64,000 nucleotides of DNA from Anaerocolumna sedimenticola (GCF_009931695.1 NZ_CP048000.1:5040501-5104500); one strand, 5' to 3'. Counted from the stretch's first letter, positions 16,680 to 26,711 are shown. Made by a program: numbers and translations. Notes: generated by a model from the sequence alone, not told the origin.

Positions 16680-17570
16680 TTATTTTCGGCCGTTTAGTCT
16701 TTCTTGGAAAAACTTCAGAGCTTCTCCGATAAATGCTGATGCACCAACTCCATATTTCTTATCCGTTGCCTCAATAGATGCAGAATTGGTTAAATATAAA
16801 TCCGAAATTAGCCCCCAGTAATTGTCCCCCATGTCAGTTTTTACAATTTTATTAGTCTCATCTGTAAACCGTGCTATCTCTTCAACAATTTGCTGGATTT
16901 CTTTTGAGGTGGGATCTTTACTTAAGTCAGCAGTAAGTTGATTCATTAATTCATTTGTTCTTCCCATATAATAATCCACATTTTCTTTTATGATGTTAAA
17001 CCCATCCATGGATTCCGAATAATGACTGAGATTTTTCTTCATCGCTTCCGTGTACTTTTCTATACTTCCGTACTGTTTCACAGCTAAGGAAGCAATTTCT
17101 GATTCCTTTGCTCTGCAATTTTTAATAAAATCATTAAATTTTTCTGTACTGCCCCAATATTTTATTACTTCTTCCTCTTTTTCTTTTTTAAACTCTTCCA
17201 GGGCATTAAAATATTCACTCATATCAAATTCTTTAAAACTCACTGTACCGGCTCCTATCAATGTTTTATTTACAAGCTCTATTAAATCATTTAATCTGTT
17301 ACGTTTCAGAATAAGCAGTTTTTTATGATTGTTCAGGGCCTGCATTTTATCAAACTGGGGGCTTTCCATGATTTCTTTCACTTCTTTTAACGGTAAATCA
17401 AGTTCTTTAAAAAATAAAATCTGCTGCAAGGTTTCGAGAGCTTCCTCATCATAAAGCCGATACCCCGCCTCTGTAATTTTACTTGGTTTTAATAAACCGA
17501 TTTCATCGTAATAATGCAAAGAACGCACACTGATACCGGTTAAATCGGAAACCTGCTTTACTGTTCTCAT
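16680..17570 (-). CDS. MerR-family regulator with TipAS antibiotic-recognition domain
   Basis: 296 aa. Residues 1-70 are the MerR winged helix (TVKQVSDLTGISVRSLHYYDEIGLL), followed by a dimerising coiled coil to about 120. Residues about 150-290 are a TipAS domain (the repeated EKFNDFIKNCRA / KYTEAMKKN helices, MGDNYWGLISDLYLTN). TipAS domains bind thiopeptides and other drugs. Start chosen at the ATG after GGAGGTG; the longer in-frame start lacks a site. It lies directly upstream of the cfr-like unit on the same strand but is separated by a terminator, so any functional link is inference. Confidence 0.88.
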   Translation of the reverse strand: MRTVKQVSDLTGISVRSLHYYDEIGLLKPSKITEAGYRLYDEEALETLQQILFFKELDLPLKEVKEIMESPQFDKMQALNNHKKLLILKRNRLNDLIELVNKTLIGAGTVSFKEFDMSEYFNALEEFKKEKEEEVIKYWGSTEKFNDFIKNCRAKESEIASLAVKQYGSIEKYTEAMKKNLSHYSESMDGFNIIKENVDYYMGRTNELMNQLTADLSKDPTSKEIQQIVEEIARFTDETNKIVKTDMGDNYWGLISDLYLTNSASIEATDKKYGVGASAFIGEALKFFQERLNGRK

Positions 17571-17740
17571 GAATACACCTCCAATTTTCATTTAAGAGTT
17601 ATCCATACTGTTTAATACTTTGCCGGCTAGGAGTTTCTTCAATATTTTTAACTCTGACTTGATTATACACTATGACGTGTTGTCAGGGTCAATATATTTT
17701 ACGCAGATTTTCTCAGATTTTCATTAGAAATATTGGCCGC

Positions 17741-18535
17741 TTATCCCAAAGCTACATCCAGTATCATCATGATCAGGAAACCGCCCATAACGCCCATGGT
17801 ACCGATATTGGAATGTTCCCCAAGATGAGCTTCCGGAATCAATTCCTCCACTACAACGTACATCATTGCTCCTGCTGCAAATGCAAGAAGCCAGGGCATA
17901 TAGGGTGAAATCAGACCTGAAACTAATACCGCCAGAATTCCGAATACCGGTTCAACAATTCCCGACATACTGCCAAGGAAAAACGCACGTCCGACACCCA
18001 TTCCTTCCTGTCTAAGGGGAAGTGAAATAGCTGCTCCCTCGGGAAAGTTCTGTATACCGATACCAATTGCCAGCGCCATTGCAGAAGCGATTAACGCAGC
18101 TCCGCTGCCATGCTGTTTTGCCAGGGCAAATGACAGACCTACTGCCATTCCTTCCGGAATATTATGTAAGGTAACTGCCAAAACAAGCAGGGAAGTACGT
18201 TTCATGGATGAGTTTACCCCTTCTGTTTTATTGGCTCCCGGATGTAAGTGCGGTATCAACCGGTCCAATCCATATAAAAATGCAATACCAAGGATAAATC
18301 CGCCCGCTGCGGGTATCCATCCCACCTGTCCGTTAGCCTCCGCTTCTTCGATAGCCGGAATTAAAAGGCTCCATACCGATGCCGCAATCATAACTCCTGC
18401 AGCAAACCCCAGGAATACCTTTTGAACCTGGCCGCTCATCGTTTTGTGAAACAGAAATACCATAGCTGCCCCCAGGGTTGTCATTAAAAATGTAAAGCCT
18501 GTACCTCCTGCTGCCCATAATAAAGATTGTGCCAT
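17741..18535 (-). CDS. ZIP-family divalent metal transporter
   Basis: 264 aa with about eight membrane helices. The two metal-site helices are clear: HNIPEGMAVGLSFA near 118 and NFPEGAAISLPL near 165, matching the ZupT/GufA branch, with the variable histidine loop (PHLHPG) near 97. It imports zinc, iron or manganese. ATG follows AGAGGAT. Monocistronic. Substrate within the divalent metals cannot be decided from sequence. Confidence 0.9.
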   Translation of the reverse strand: MAQSLLWAAGGTGFTFLMTTLGAAMVFLFHKTMSGQVQKVFLGFAAGVMIAASVWSLLIPAIEEAEANGQVGWIPAAGGFILGIAFLYGLDRLIPHLHPGANKTEGVNSSMKRTSLLVLAVTLHNIPEGMAVGLSFALAKQHGSGAALIASAMALAIGIGIQNFPEGAAISLPLRQEGMGVGRAFFLGSMSGIVEPVFGILAVLVSGLISPYMPWLLAFAAGAMMYVVVEELIPEAHLGEHSNIGTMGVMGGFLIMMILDVALG

Positions 18536-18595
18536 ATTTTTATCCTCTTTTCATTTATTATTTATTTAAGCTTTGAGTATCCAAAGTCCGCTTAC

Positions 18596-19543
18596 TCAAA
18601 TGCCTTTAAAGCGATTTGCTAATCTCTCGATTCCAAGTCCGCTTATCAGCATTCTTTCTTTTTTATTCTGAAGAAGTTTCTGCGGCCAGTCTACAAAACC
18701 GCCATCCGCTATCTCCATATCATCACCATTCATATTGATATATATCTTAAATTGAAGCCCCTGATAATATTGATTTTCCGATTTCGTTCCCTGCTCTGTA
18801 ATATCAACTTCCCCTTTTAGATTATCCTGTAAATGCTTTAATATTCTCTCCATAAAACCGTCCGAGTCTTTATACCCGCCAACCTCTATGAATTTGATTT
18901 TAAACTTACTGATATCCAAAGTCTGATTTAAAATGGTCTGATAGATCTGAAAATGCTCCAATAAACTTTCTTTCTCAAAAATATAAGAACCTTTATCAAT
19001 GCCGGAAGTAACCATGCAAAATAATTTAAAATGAGGCAGATTTGCCGTATCCTTATAGTTCTGCGCCCGTATATGACGATGTATGGTACAATACCGTATA
19101 AATTCGGCATTTTCTTTTTCTTTCCTGTTTCTTTTTAAATCACAGATATGTAAAGCTAACGAATTCGTAGCGTCCGCTAAGACTTCCGTTCCTCTCAAAG
19201 CGGAAATAATTTTATTCTGATTTGCTTTAGCAACTGCGGAACAGGTTCCAAGTGCCGCAACCGGAGATAATTCGACGGGTGTAAAGGAAAATGTACCTGC
19301 TGCCTTAAGAATCTTAAGTTCTAACTGAATTAAATCTATTATTTTTCCCTCATATGGTTTCACGAACCGGTTCGATTCATAAAGTTTCAACAGTTCCGCT
19401 GGTCTTATTTCCTTTGATTTCATATTATATATTTCCAATAATAAAGAGTTTAATTCGGAAAATGTTAACTTATTAGTCAGTATATCCAGCAAGTCATTCT
19501 GTCCGGTTTTTTTGATTATCTTCTGAATTATGTCATTACTCAT
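18596..19543 (-). CDS. Conserved orphan protein with class II aminoacyl-tRNA-synthetase-like features
   Basis: 315 aa, cytosolic, no membrane segment. I do not recognise a named family. An N-terminal helical part (1-80, ending NRFVKPYEGKI) leads to an LSPVAALGTCSAV segment at 92-104 and RGTEVLADATN at 117-127. Then FIRYCTIHRHIRAQ (148-161) resembles class II motif 2, and GGFVDWPQKLL with MLISGLGIERLANRF (298-312) closely resembles class II motif 3. No anticodon-binding domain is visible. It could be a truncated synthetase paralogue with a non-tRNA substrate. The start ATG has a GTGAGGTAATG context. Monocistronic. Confidence 0.55.
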   Translation of the reverse strand: MSNDIIQKIIKKTGQNDLLDILTNKLTFSELNSLLLEIYNMKSKEIRPAELLKLYESNRFVKPYEGKIIDLIQLELKILKAAGTFSFTPVELSPVAALGTCSAVAKANQNKIISALRGTEVLADATNSLALHICDLKRNRKEKENAEFIRYCTIHRHIRAQNYKDTANLPHFKLFCMVTSGIDKGSYIFEKESLLEHFQIYQTILNQTLDISKFKIKFIEVGGYKDSDGFMERILKHLQDNLKGEVDITEQGTKSENQYYQGLQFKIYINMNGDDMEIADGGFVDWPQKLLQNKKERMLISGLGIERLANRFKGI

Positions 19544-19719
19544 TACCTCACCACTTTCTCTCTATTTTTTCTAAATATTAACTGTTAAACCCATTTTAAA
19601 CAGCGGCTCCGGTTAAGTCAAGCTTCTTTCAAATAGGTAATAAGTGTTAGTTCTTACAATGTTATACGCTGCATTTGATTTTGTCAACGTTATTACGATA
19701 AAAGATCAGACAGACAAAA

Positions 19720-19753
19720 AGAAACCTGATATACAATGCTGTAAATCAGGTTT
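19720..19753 (-). terminator. Terminator after the GtaA-like gene
   Basis: GAAACCTGA pairs with TCAGGTTTC, followed on the minus strand by TTTTTGTCTG. Confidence 0.8.
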
Positions 19754-19782
19754 CCGTATTTAATAGAGGATATTTCTTTTCA

Positions 19783-21732
19783 TTACTTAATCAACATCGG
19801 CATATAGATACCGCCCTGTACGCTTCTAGCGATAAAATGACAGTATTCTCCGGTAACGGTTTCGTACCAGTCGGAGAAAGGTACCCGGCTCGTAGTTTTC
19901 CTTACATATTCGGCAACTGGGGATATGAGTTTTTCTGCCTGTTCTTTATCCTCTGCTAATGCCGCACACCAGAGAATCCAGTCACTCTTGGTGTAATCCC
20001 TCCGGCTGTCTAACGGTACACCGTAAGTATTATTTTTATTAATATAATAAGCAATTTCTTTCTCAAACACTTCCCTGGAAAACAGGCTGCTTCCGAAGAA
20101 TTTATCCCATACCAGATTGTATTTAAGACTCCAGGAATCCGGATTATCAAAGGTCAGGCGGTAATGGTCACCGGCAAGGGAACGTACTTCCCAGTCTTTG
20201 GCCATAACAGCCGCTTTCTGGTGATATTCTTCTGATACAGCGTCTTCTCCCATCTGTTTTGCCAGTTGTGAAAAAGCCTCGATACCCATAATAGCTTTGG
20301 CGGACAGATTTACATTATGGGAGAGATGTCCGGCAAAATCATCGGTACACAGCTGTTCTCCCGGATCTGCACCATAGGTCAACAGATACTCTGTCCATTG
20401 TTTTAACAGTTCATAATGGGGTTTTGCAAATTCCGCAGATTTATCCAGAGCGCATACCACTGCTGTTAATATCAGCATGTTACCGCATTCCTCCACCGGC
20501 ATCTGATATTTGATATCATAAGTTTTACTGCCGGATGGATACATGTAATAAAACGGAAAGATATTACCGTTATCATAGCGGAATTCTTTCTTTTCATGTT
20601 CACCATTCAGACCGTAAACCTGACCGGCGGCATAGGGATAACGACCCACATCGTGGGGTGCAAAATCATATTCCCAAACCGGACATTTGGCAAAATAGAA
20701 TACCGGACGGAGCATTCCTTTTACGTATTCCGTATCATATAAAAGGAATAAAGGTACGGAAGGATAACTAACATCTACGGTTCCGATACATCCATTGGAA
20801 TCATTTTCTTTGGATAAGAATATCAGATTCCCCTCTTTATCTGTAATTAATTTATGTGCTGCTATAGCATGGCGGTAACTTATATTACACAATAAGACAT
20901 AATCTTTACCACCAATTTTCTCTGCTTTGCTTTCTATACTTTTATCCAGCAGTTCTGCCCTTTTAAGAACTTCTGCTTTATCTTTAAAGCTTGCTTCTAT
21001 TGCCTCCAAGATGGTCTCATATTCTTTCGTCCAATAAGCTTTCTGCCAGGAACCGAAATAAAAGATGGATAACAGATCATCATAAGCAATAATCATGGAT
21101 GCCGTATTTTTTTCTTTTCCTAGTTTTGCAGTTGCAATCAGCTTATGATTTCCAGCCTCAAATTCTGTCGTTACGTTGGATTCGTCTGCAGCTAAATATA
21201 CAAATCCCCAGTCAATGGTAATATTATCTCCGCTGTGACCCAATGGGTGCTGACCAGCCTTTCCCATATAAGCATAATGGAAAGTTTTCCTGTCATTATT
21301 TCCTCCGATGATATCGCCCGGAGTATGGCATACTAAATCAGAAGTAACAATAAAATCGATTCTTACCTCTGCTTCCTGCTTTCTTGTGATCTCATAATCA
21401 ATATAAGTACAGGGCCTTGACACCAATACCGGATTGTCCAGTAAAAGAGGTGAGGTAAAACAGACAGTAAGCTTTATCTTTTCGTTTTCAAACGTATATT
21501 TCGTCGCCGTAGCCGTTACTTCCACACTTTTCTGCTCAATTTCCGGATGAAATTCTCTATTTCCTAAGAAGCAATATACCGCCCCGTCAATATTCACATA
21601 ACCGTATATCCTTTGAGGTGCTTTGCTCCAATGTTGTGTATCTGTCTCATACAGCTTATCGGATGGTGACCAGATACCGAAATAGGGGTCGTGTAATATT
21701 AAAGGTACACTGGCGATTCTCTCAATTTCCAT
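19783..21732 (-). CDS. Glutaminase A-like protein (DUF5127/DUF4965/DUF1793 architecture)
   Basis: 649 aa. The N-terminus PLILHDPYFGIWSPSDKLYE and the C-terminal half (DDFAGHLSHNVNLSAKAI, WSLKYNLVWDKFFG, YGVPLDSRRDYTKSDWILW) match the GtaA-like family, which has an alpha/alpha-barrel resembling glycoside hydrolases. No signal peptide is present, so it is cytosolic here. In fungi one member was described as a secreted glutaminase, but bacterial members usually sit in carbohydrate loci, as here, and a glycosidase role is plausible. It is the last gene downstream of the GH127 locus, separated from it by a 13-bp-stem terminator. Confidence 0.78.
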   Translation of the reverse strand: MEIERIASVPLILHDPYFGIWSPSDKLYETDTQHWSKAPQRIYGYVNIDGAVYCFLGNREFHPEIEQKSVEVTATATKYTFENEKIKLTVCFTSPLLLDNPVLVSRPCTYIDYEITRKQEAEVRIDFIVTSDLVCHTPGDIIGGNNDRKTFHYAYMGKAGQHPLGHSGDNITIDWGFVYLAADESNVTTEFEAGNHKLIATAKLGKEKNTASMIIAYDDLLSIFYFGSWQKAYWTKEYETILEAIEASFKDKAEVLKRAELLDKSIESKAEKIGGKDYVLLCNISYRHAIAAHKLITDKEGNLIFLSKENDSNGCIGTVDVSYPSVPLFLLYDTEYVKGMLRPVFYFAKCPVWEYDFAPHDVGRYPYAAGQVYGLNGEHEKKEFRYDNGNIFPFYYMYPSGSKTYDIKYQMPVEECGNMLILTAVVCALDKSAEFAKPHYELLKQWTEYLLTYGADPGEQLCTDDFAGHLSHNVNLSAKAIMGIEAFSQLAKQMGEDAVSEEYHQKAAVMAKDWEVRSLAGDHYRLTFDNPDSWSLKYNLVWDKFFGSSLFSREVFEKEIAYYINKNNTYGVPLDSRRDYTKSDWILWCAALAEDKEQAEKLISPVAEYVRKTTSRVPFSDWYETVTGEYCHFIARSVQGGIYMPMLIK

Positions 21733-21769
21733 CTTTTATAATCCTTTATCGCAAACAATTTTGCGAACT

Positions 21770-21804
21770 GCCGCATATAAGGGTTGAAAGAATCTATATG
21801 CGGC
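21770..21804. repeat. Hairpin upstream of the GtaA-like gene
   Basis: Perfect GCCGCATATA / TATATGCGGC arms around a 15-base loop, about 40 bp before the start codon; a possible leader or operator structure. Confidence 0.5.
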
Positions 21805-21858
21805 ATCCTTTCTTATAACGGATTTTCTTTCAACCATTCTATTTTATTTATCGACATT

Positions 21859-21889
21859 AATTAAGATGCCATAAAGTGGCATCTTAATT
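21859..21889 (-). terminator. Terminator after the acyltransferase gene
   Basis: Perfect 13-bp stem AATTAAGATGCCA / TGGCATCTTAATT with a 5-base loop. It separates the GH127 operon from the GtaA-like gene. Confidence 0.75.
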
Positions 21890-21949
21890 ATAAATTAAAA
21901 TTATATCCCTGCATAATTAGTACAATAGCTGCTCATGTCCTGGTTTCCT

Positions 21950-23020
21950 TTAACTAATAAGAGGATTCCTCTCAGCTTTTACTTTCATAAATATTTTATT
22001 ATTTGTAATCTTAATCATAAAGAAACATAGATATAAAATAATAATAAAGATAGTAATAACAAACCTTATCGACTGACTGTAAAAAGCTGTTCCCTTTAGG
22101 GAAAATATAACAAGATTACTTAATAAAAGGAAAAGTAACGAATTTTCTCCGATGACCTGTAATGGTAACAGAACGCGGCTCCATATATGGGAGGAATAAC
22201 TTAATTTTTCCATCCGTTCACATATTAGTATATATATCATAATAATAGCTGCCGATCCCAGAATAAATAAAAGTCCTGGCGGAAAACGTTCCGGTAAATC
22301 ATGATGTTTTATTATGTATAAAACACTGGGAATTGATAAAATAAGTGTACTTACCCCAATTACCGATTTCATTTTCCCGGCGAAGTTCCGTACATAATTA
22401 ATATAACAAATTCCGGCTATAAAATATATAAGATATGGAAATATCGGAAACGAATAAATATTCCCCGAACCAATAAACAATGCAACAATCGGTTCTTTAC
22501 TCTGCTGGTATGGAAGCACTGCACATACCAGACTGAATACTCCAAGCAGTAAAAAGTGCCCTTGCAGCATATGGCGCCAGAATGGAAGAAAAAGAAAAAC
22601 AAAAAGCTGCATTACAGCAAAAGCCAGCAAAAATTCAGAATATCCCATAATTTTCCGTAAAGTAATAATATTCCAGATTGTTTGAGGCAATAAAAAACTA
22701 TCCTCTACAAAAATACTAAATGCAAAGGCTGATATATAATAGGCAAATAAATAACGCCAAAATGACTTCACTATTTTTATGATTGCCTGCTTAACAGGTT
22801 TTCTAAAACATGTCACAGTATTGGTAGCTCCAAATACAAAAAAGAAACCGGAAAAAGTCGTCAGATTGGCAAATTTTGAGATACCCCCTTGTAATATCTT
22901 ATTCTCGTCACCAAAAAACTGAATACAATGAGCCAAAACCATTATAAAAACCAAAATTCCTTTAAAAAAATCCAACCATATTAAACGGGAAGACTTACCC
23001 TCATCTTTTTCTATCTCCAT
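21950..23020 (-). CDS. Acyltransferase-3-like integral membrane protein
   Basis: 356 aa with about ten hydrophobic segments. The N-terminus SRLIWLDFFKGILVFIMVLAHC follows the acyltransferase-3 pattern (R..DFFKGI...VL.H) and SGFFFVFGATN follows. Members O-acetylate sugars, lipids or exopolysaccharide using cytoplasmic acyl-CoA. The gene starts 4 bp after GH127 and so is in the same transcript; acetyl transfer to, or transport of, a plant-derived sugar is possible but unproven. Weak ribosome site. Confidence 0.72.
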   Translation of the reverse strand: MEIEKDEGKSSRLIWLDFFKGILVFIMVLAHCIQFFGDENKILQGGISKFANLTTFSGFFFVFGATNTVTCFRKPVKQAIIKIVKSFWRYLFAYYISAFAFSIFVEDSFLLPQTIWNIITLRKIMGYSEFLLAFAVMQLFVFLFLPFWRHMLQGHFLLLGVFSLVCAVLPYQQSKEPIVALFIGSGNIYSFPIFPYLIYFIAGICYINYVRNFAGKMKSVIGVSTLILSIPSVLYIIKHHDLPERFPPGLLFILGSAAIIMIYILICERMEKLSYSSHIWSRVLLPLQVIGENSLLFLLLSNLVIFSLKGTAFYSQSIRFVITIFIIILYLCFFMIKITNNKIFMKVKAERNPLIS

Positions 23021-23024
23021 AATC

Positions 23025-24905
23025 TTAATCCTCTAACAAAAACCAGGTGCACAACTCGGTTTTTCCGCGGTTTGCCCTAGCAAAATACGGGATTAATTTT
23101 AAAGGAACGGTATGTCTTGTAGCACTTTTATCCCTATAAAGCTGATCAAAGCCATCTCGAACGGAAGCGCTGGTAGTAATCACAGGTATCTCTGCCTTAC
23201 AGATTGAATCCTGTATAGTGGTATATTCCCCACTCCTGGATATACGGGCATCCCGGAGTTCGTAATTATTATCTGCACTTTCCGCACAGTAAACCAAAGG
23301 CCCTCTTGTTACAGCAGCACGTCCGCATAAATCTACAACCTTTGGATTTGCTTCCAAAACCTTTATTTCCATTTCTAAATTCAGACTAACCTTATCACCT
23401 GTTTTCCAGGAACGTTTACAATACGCATAACCATCTTTAACCGGTGCAGATATTTCTTCACCATTAATTGTTATATCAGCTTTTTTAGCCCACGCAGGGA
23501 TTCTTAATGCCAAAGTATAAGTTCCATCCGTTTGTGTTGTAATTTCAATGCGGCCCTCATAAGGATATTTTGTTTTCTGTACGAGAGAGATCGCTTTATC
23601 CTGAAGCCAAACCGTACCGGCAGCATCCATAAAACAATGTGCAAAGATCACATCCTCTGCCGTGGAATACATATAATCAGCAATGGAACCGACTACACGC
23701 AGGAGATTCGGCGGACAGCAGGAGCAGTCAAATACCTTAACCCGTTCCATAATCGGCAGATGTTCCTTAAGTCCTTGGGGCCTTGAATCATTAAATATAT
23801 TACGGTCGGGGTCAACCGCCAGGGGATTCTCGTAAAAGAAACTGTCGCCTGAAAGGGAAACTCCGCTGAGTACGGTATTATATAAGGCTTTTTCCGCACA
23901 ATCCGCATAGATACCATTTGGCTCAATTAACCACATACGTCTGCAAAACATAGCAAGTGCAATAGATGCACAGGTTTCGTTATAAGCAGTATACTCCGGT
24001 AAATCATAATCAAAGGTAAAAGATTCCCCACGGTGAGTAGAACCGATTCCTCCGGTAATATACATGCGTTTATTTACAATGTTTGAGAAAAGTTCCTTAC
24101 AAACCTGGAATAATTCCTCTTCTTTATTCCTTAATGCCAGATCCGCCATTCCGCTGTAAAGATATAACGCTCGTACGGAATGCCCTTCCGCCGTAAATTG
24201 CTTTCTTACCGGAAGATGGGACTGCATATGTTCCTGGTCGGTAAAACTATAAGTTTCATCCCTGTTACTTGTACCGCGGGTATTGATAAAATACTCGGCC
24301 AGCAATTTATAACGTTCTTCTTTGGTATAGTCATAAAGCTTCATTAAAGCAAGTTCGATTTCCTCGTGCCCCGGTGTATCAAATTTGGCTGAGTGATCAA
24401 TCCGAAAGACTCTGTCAATAAGATCTATGTATTTTTCTGCTACTTGAAGCATAGCCGTTTTTCCGGTTGCTTTCGCATAAGCAATTGCACCCTCAACCAG
24501 ATGGCCGGCGCAGTAAAGCTCATGATCGGTTCTTCGTGTAAATCGGGCATCCGGTTCAACCACGGTAAAATAAGCATTTAAGTATCCGTTTTCGTCCTGT
24601 GTGTTTACCATTCGTTCAACCAGTTCATCCACTTTGGTTTCCAATTCCGGATCACGTTTTTTCTGCAGGAAATAAGCCGCTCCCTCAATCCATTTCGTTA
24701 CATCCGATTCCCAAAAGATATGTGGTTTATTTGGCATCCCCTCTTTCCAGTTAAATTTTAATGCTTCAAACCGTCCGGTTTCTTCAAAACGGTCATATAC
24801 GGATTTTATTGTTACTTTATAAAATAACTCCTGTTTTTCTTTCCAAAAACCATCCGTCACATCTATCTGATCAAAAGATACCGGCTTACCGATAAATTTC
24901 TCCAT
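23025..24905 (-). CDS. Glycoside hydrolase family 127, beta-L-arabinofuranosidase type
   Basis: 626 aa, no signal peptide, so it acts on imported oligosaccharides. An alpha/alpha-barrel followed by beta-domains. The zinc/cysteine catalytic set of the family is intact: E310 and C312 (NETCAS) and C396-C397 (DCSCCPPNLLR), matching the Glu/Cys/Cys/Cys site of the bifidobacterial enzyme HypBA1, where a cysteine is the nucleophile. It releases arabinofuranose from beta-linked arabino-oligosaccharides such as those of extensins. Downstream of an ABC importer in the same direction. GH127 members with other pentose specificities exist. Confidence 0.9.
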   Translation of the reverse strand: MEKFIGKPVSFDQIDVTDGFWKEKQELFYKVTIKSVYDRFEETGRFEALKFNWKEGMPNKPHIFWESDVTKWIEGAAYFLQKKRDPELETKVDELVERMVNTQDENGYLNAYFTVVEPDARFTRRTDHELYCAGHLVEGAIAYAKATGKTAMLQVAEKYIDLIDRVFRIDHSAKFDTPGHEEIELALMKLYDYTKEERYKLLAEYFINTRGTSNRDETYSFTDQEHMQSHLPVRKQFTAEGHSVRALYLYSGMADLALRNKEEELFQVCKELFSNIVNKRMYITGGIGSTHRGESFTFDYDLPEYTAYNETCASIALAMFCRRMWLIEPNGIYADCAEKALYNTVLSGVSLSGDSFFYENPLAVDPDRNIFNDSRPQGLKEHLPIMERVKVFDCSCCPPNLLRVVGSIADYMYSTAEDVIFAHCFMDAAGTVWLQDKAISLVQKTKYPYEGRIEITTQTDGTYTLALRIPAWAKKADITINGEEISAPVKDGYAYCKRSWKTGDKVSLNLEMEIKVLEANPKVVDLCGRAAVTRGPLVYCAESADNNYELRDARISRSGEYTTIQDSICKAEIPVITTSASVRDGFDQLYRDKSATRHTVPLKLIPYFARANRGKTELCTWFLLED

Positions 24906-24951
24906 TCTTTATCCTCCTTTTGCAATAAGCTTCCTTAAGTCATTCTTTCTA

Positions 24952-25800
24952 TTAAGCTTTCATCCCTGTTAGTGAAATTCCTTCAATCAAATATCGTTGG
25001 CCTATCAGGTAGATAAGAATACAAGGTGCAACAACTATGGTGGATGCCGCCATTAATAAATTCCATTTCGTTGCATAATCTCCCTGAAATTGCAAAAGCC
25101 CTACTGCCAAAGTAAACTTTTCCTTTGTATTAAGGTATATAATCGGTCCGAAGAAATCATTCCAGTTTCCAAGGAATGTAAACAATGCCACAACGATCAA
25201 TGCTGATTTGGACAGAGGCAGAATAACCTGAAGGAATATGCGTAGTTTACCTGCTCCGTCTATTTCAGCCGCTTCATCCAAGTCATTGGGGATTGCCAAA
25301 AAGAATTGCCTTAAGAGGAATATATTAAAAGCTCCTCCTCCTAAAAATGCTGGTAATATTAAAGGCACATAGGTATCTACCATATGTAAATTTCTCCAGA
25401 TCAAAAACTGCGGTACAATCGTTACGGCACCAGGTAACATCATCGTAGTCAAAATCATTGCAAAGCAAAAACTTCTGCCTTTCCATTTTACTCTGGAAAA
25501 CGCGTAGGCTGCCATAGACGAGGTTAATAAGGTCCCAAATATATTTAATACTACTATGACTATAGTATTTATTGCATATCTGGTAAAAAGTGCAGATTTC
25601 CAGGCATCAGCGAAATTGCTCCAAAGCATTTCCTTGGGCCAGAAAATAAAGGGATCCATGGTATAAATATCCGTATTTTTCATAAAAGAAGACCGTACCA
25701 TCCAATAAAGCGGAATGACGCAAACAAAAGCTAAAATTCCAATTAAGAGATAAAAGAAAGCTCTCTTAATATAATAAGGAGTGTTTTTTTTCACAACCAT
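24952..25800 (-). CDS. Carbohydrate ABC transporter permease (MalG/AraQ type)
   Basis: 282 aa with six membrane helices. The permease coupling motif is present near 190 (DEAAEIDGAGKLRIFLQVILPL, the EAA loop). The start codon overlaps the stop of the partner permease by one base. Together with that permease and the binding protein it imports an oligosaccharide; the ATPase is not encoded here and is probably a shared MsmK-like subunit elsewhere. Confidence 0.93.
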   Translation of the reverse strand: MVVKKNTPYYIKRAFFYLLIGILAFVCVIPLYWMVRSSFMKNTDIYTMDPFIFWPKEMLWSNFADAWKSALFTRYAINTIVIVVLNIFGTLLTSSMAAYAFSRVKWKGRSFCFAMILTTMMLPGAVTIVPQFLIWRNLHMVDTYVPLILPAFLGGGAFNIFLLRQFFLAIPNDLDEAAEIDGAGKLRIFLQVILPLSKSALIVVALFTFLGNWNDFFGPIIYLNTKEKFTLAVGLLQFQGDYATKWNLLMAASTIVVAPCILIYLIGQRYLIEGISLTGMKA

Positions 25801-26711
25801 TATTCAACTCCTCCTTCGTTATATACCCATTTATTTGAAGTTTTAAAGATAAACACTGTCGCCAGTAATACTACTACAAACAAAATCCAGGCCATTGCGG
25901 AAGCCTTACCCATATCCATATATTTAAATGCCTGGCGCCATAAATTAAAGACATAAAAGAGGGAGGAATTATTTGGACCGCCTTCCGTAATGATATAAGC
26001 TGCTCCAAATACCTGCAGGGCACCGATGATCCCCATTACCAGATTAAAAAACAGGGTTGAGGATACCATGGGAAGTGTTACGCTCCAGAATTTATGCCAT
26101 GCATTGCCGCCGTCAATTTCCAAAGCTTCATAATATACTCTTGGAATATTCTGAAGACCTGCCAAAAATATAACCTGGGTGGAACCGGTACCCCATATTC
26201 CCATAAATACAATTGAGGGGAGTACACTGCCCTTATCCCAGAAAAACTTACTCTCCGGTAAATGCAGGAAATGCAATATAACATTAAATAATCCAAAGTC
26301 CGGATTCATAAGTAAAATCCACACAAAACTAGATGCCACTGCCGGTAATATGCAGGGCAGATAAAATAAGGACCGGAAAAATGCCCGGCCAACCATATCA
26401 CGATTAAGTAATAACGCAATTGCAAAGGCAAAAATCAAATTAGCAGGAACGGCCATAATGGTATAAAGTAAGGTTGCTTTTACCGATAACCAAAAAGTCG
26501 CATCCTTACCATTAAAAAGTGAGATGTAGTTATTTAAACCCGACCATATCGGTTTCCCAATGATATTATAATCGCAAAAGCTGTAATAACCGCTGAGCAG
26601 CATCGGAACCAGGTTTAAAAACAGAAATCCTAAAATTGCCGGTAAAGCGAATGCCCATCCTATGATATTGGATTTTGCCTTTGCATTCATTAATCTTTTT
26701 TCTATTTTCAC
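25800..26711 (-). CDS. Carbohydrate ABC transporter permease (MalF/UgpA type)
   Basis: 303 aa from a GTG at 26711, chosen for the AAAGGAG site just upstream; a longer reading reaches back to 26780 without a site. Six membrane helices and the EAA loop (YEALEIDGGNAWHKFWSVTLPM) near 215. Forms the heterodimeric channel with the next gene. Follows the binding-protein gene by about 80 bp. Confidence 0.92.
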   Translation of the reverse strand: MKIEKRLMNAKAKSNIIGWAFALPAILGFLFLNLVPMLLSGYYSFCDYNIIGKPIWSGLNNYISLFNGKDATFWLSVKATLLYTIMAVPANLIFAFAIALLLNRDMVGRAFFRSLFYLPCILPAVASSFVWILLMNPDFGLFNVILHFLHLPESKFFWDKGSVLPSIVFMGIWGTGSTQVIFLAGLQNIPRVYYEALEIDGGNAWHKFWSVTLPMVSSTLFFNLVMGIIGALQVFGAAYIITEGGPNNSSLFYVFNLWRQAFKYMDMGKASAMAWILFVVVLLATVFIFKTSNKWVYNEGGVE

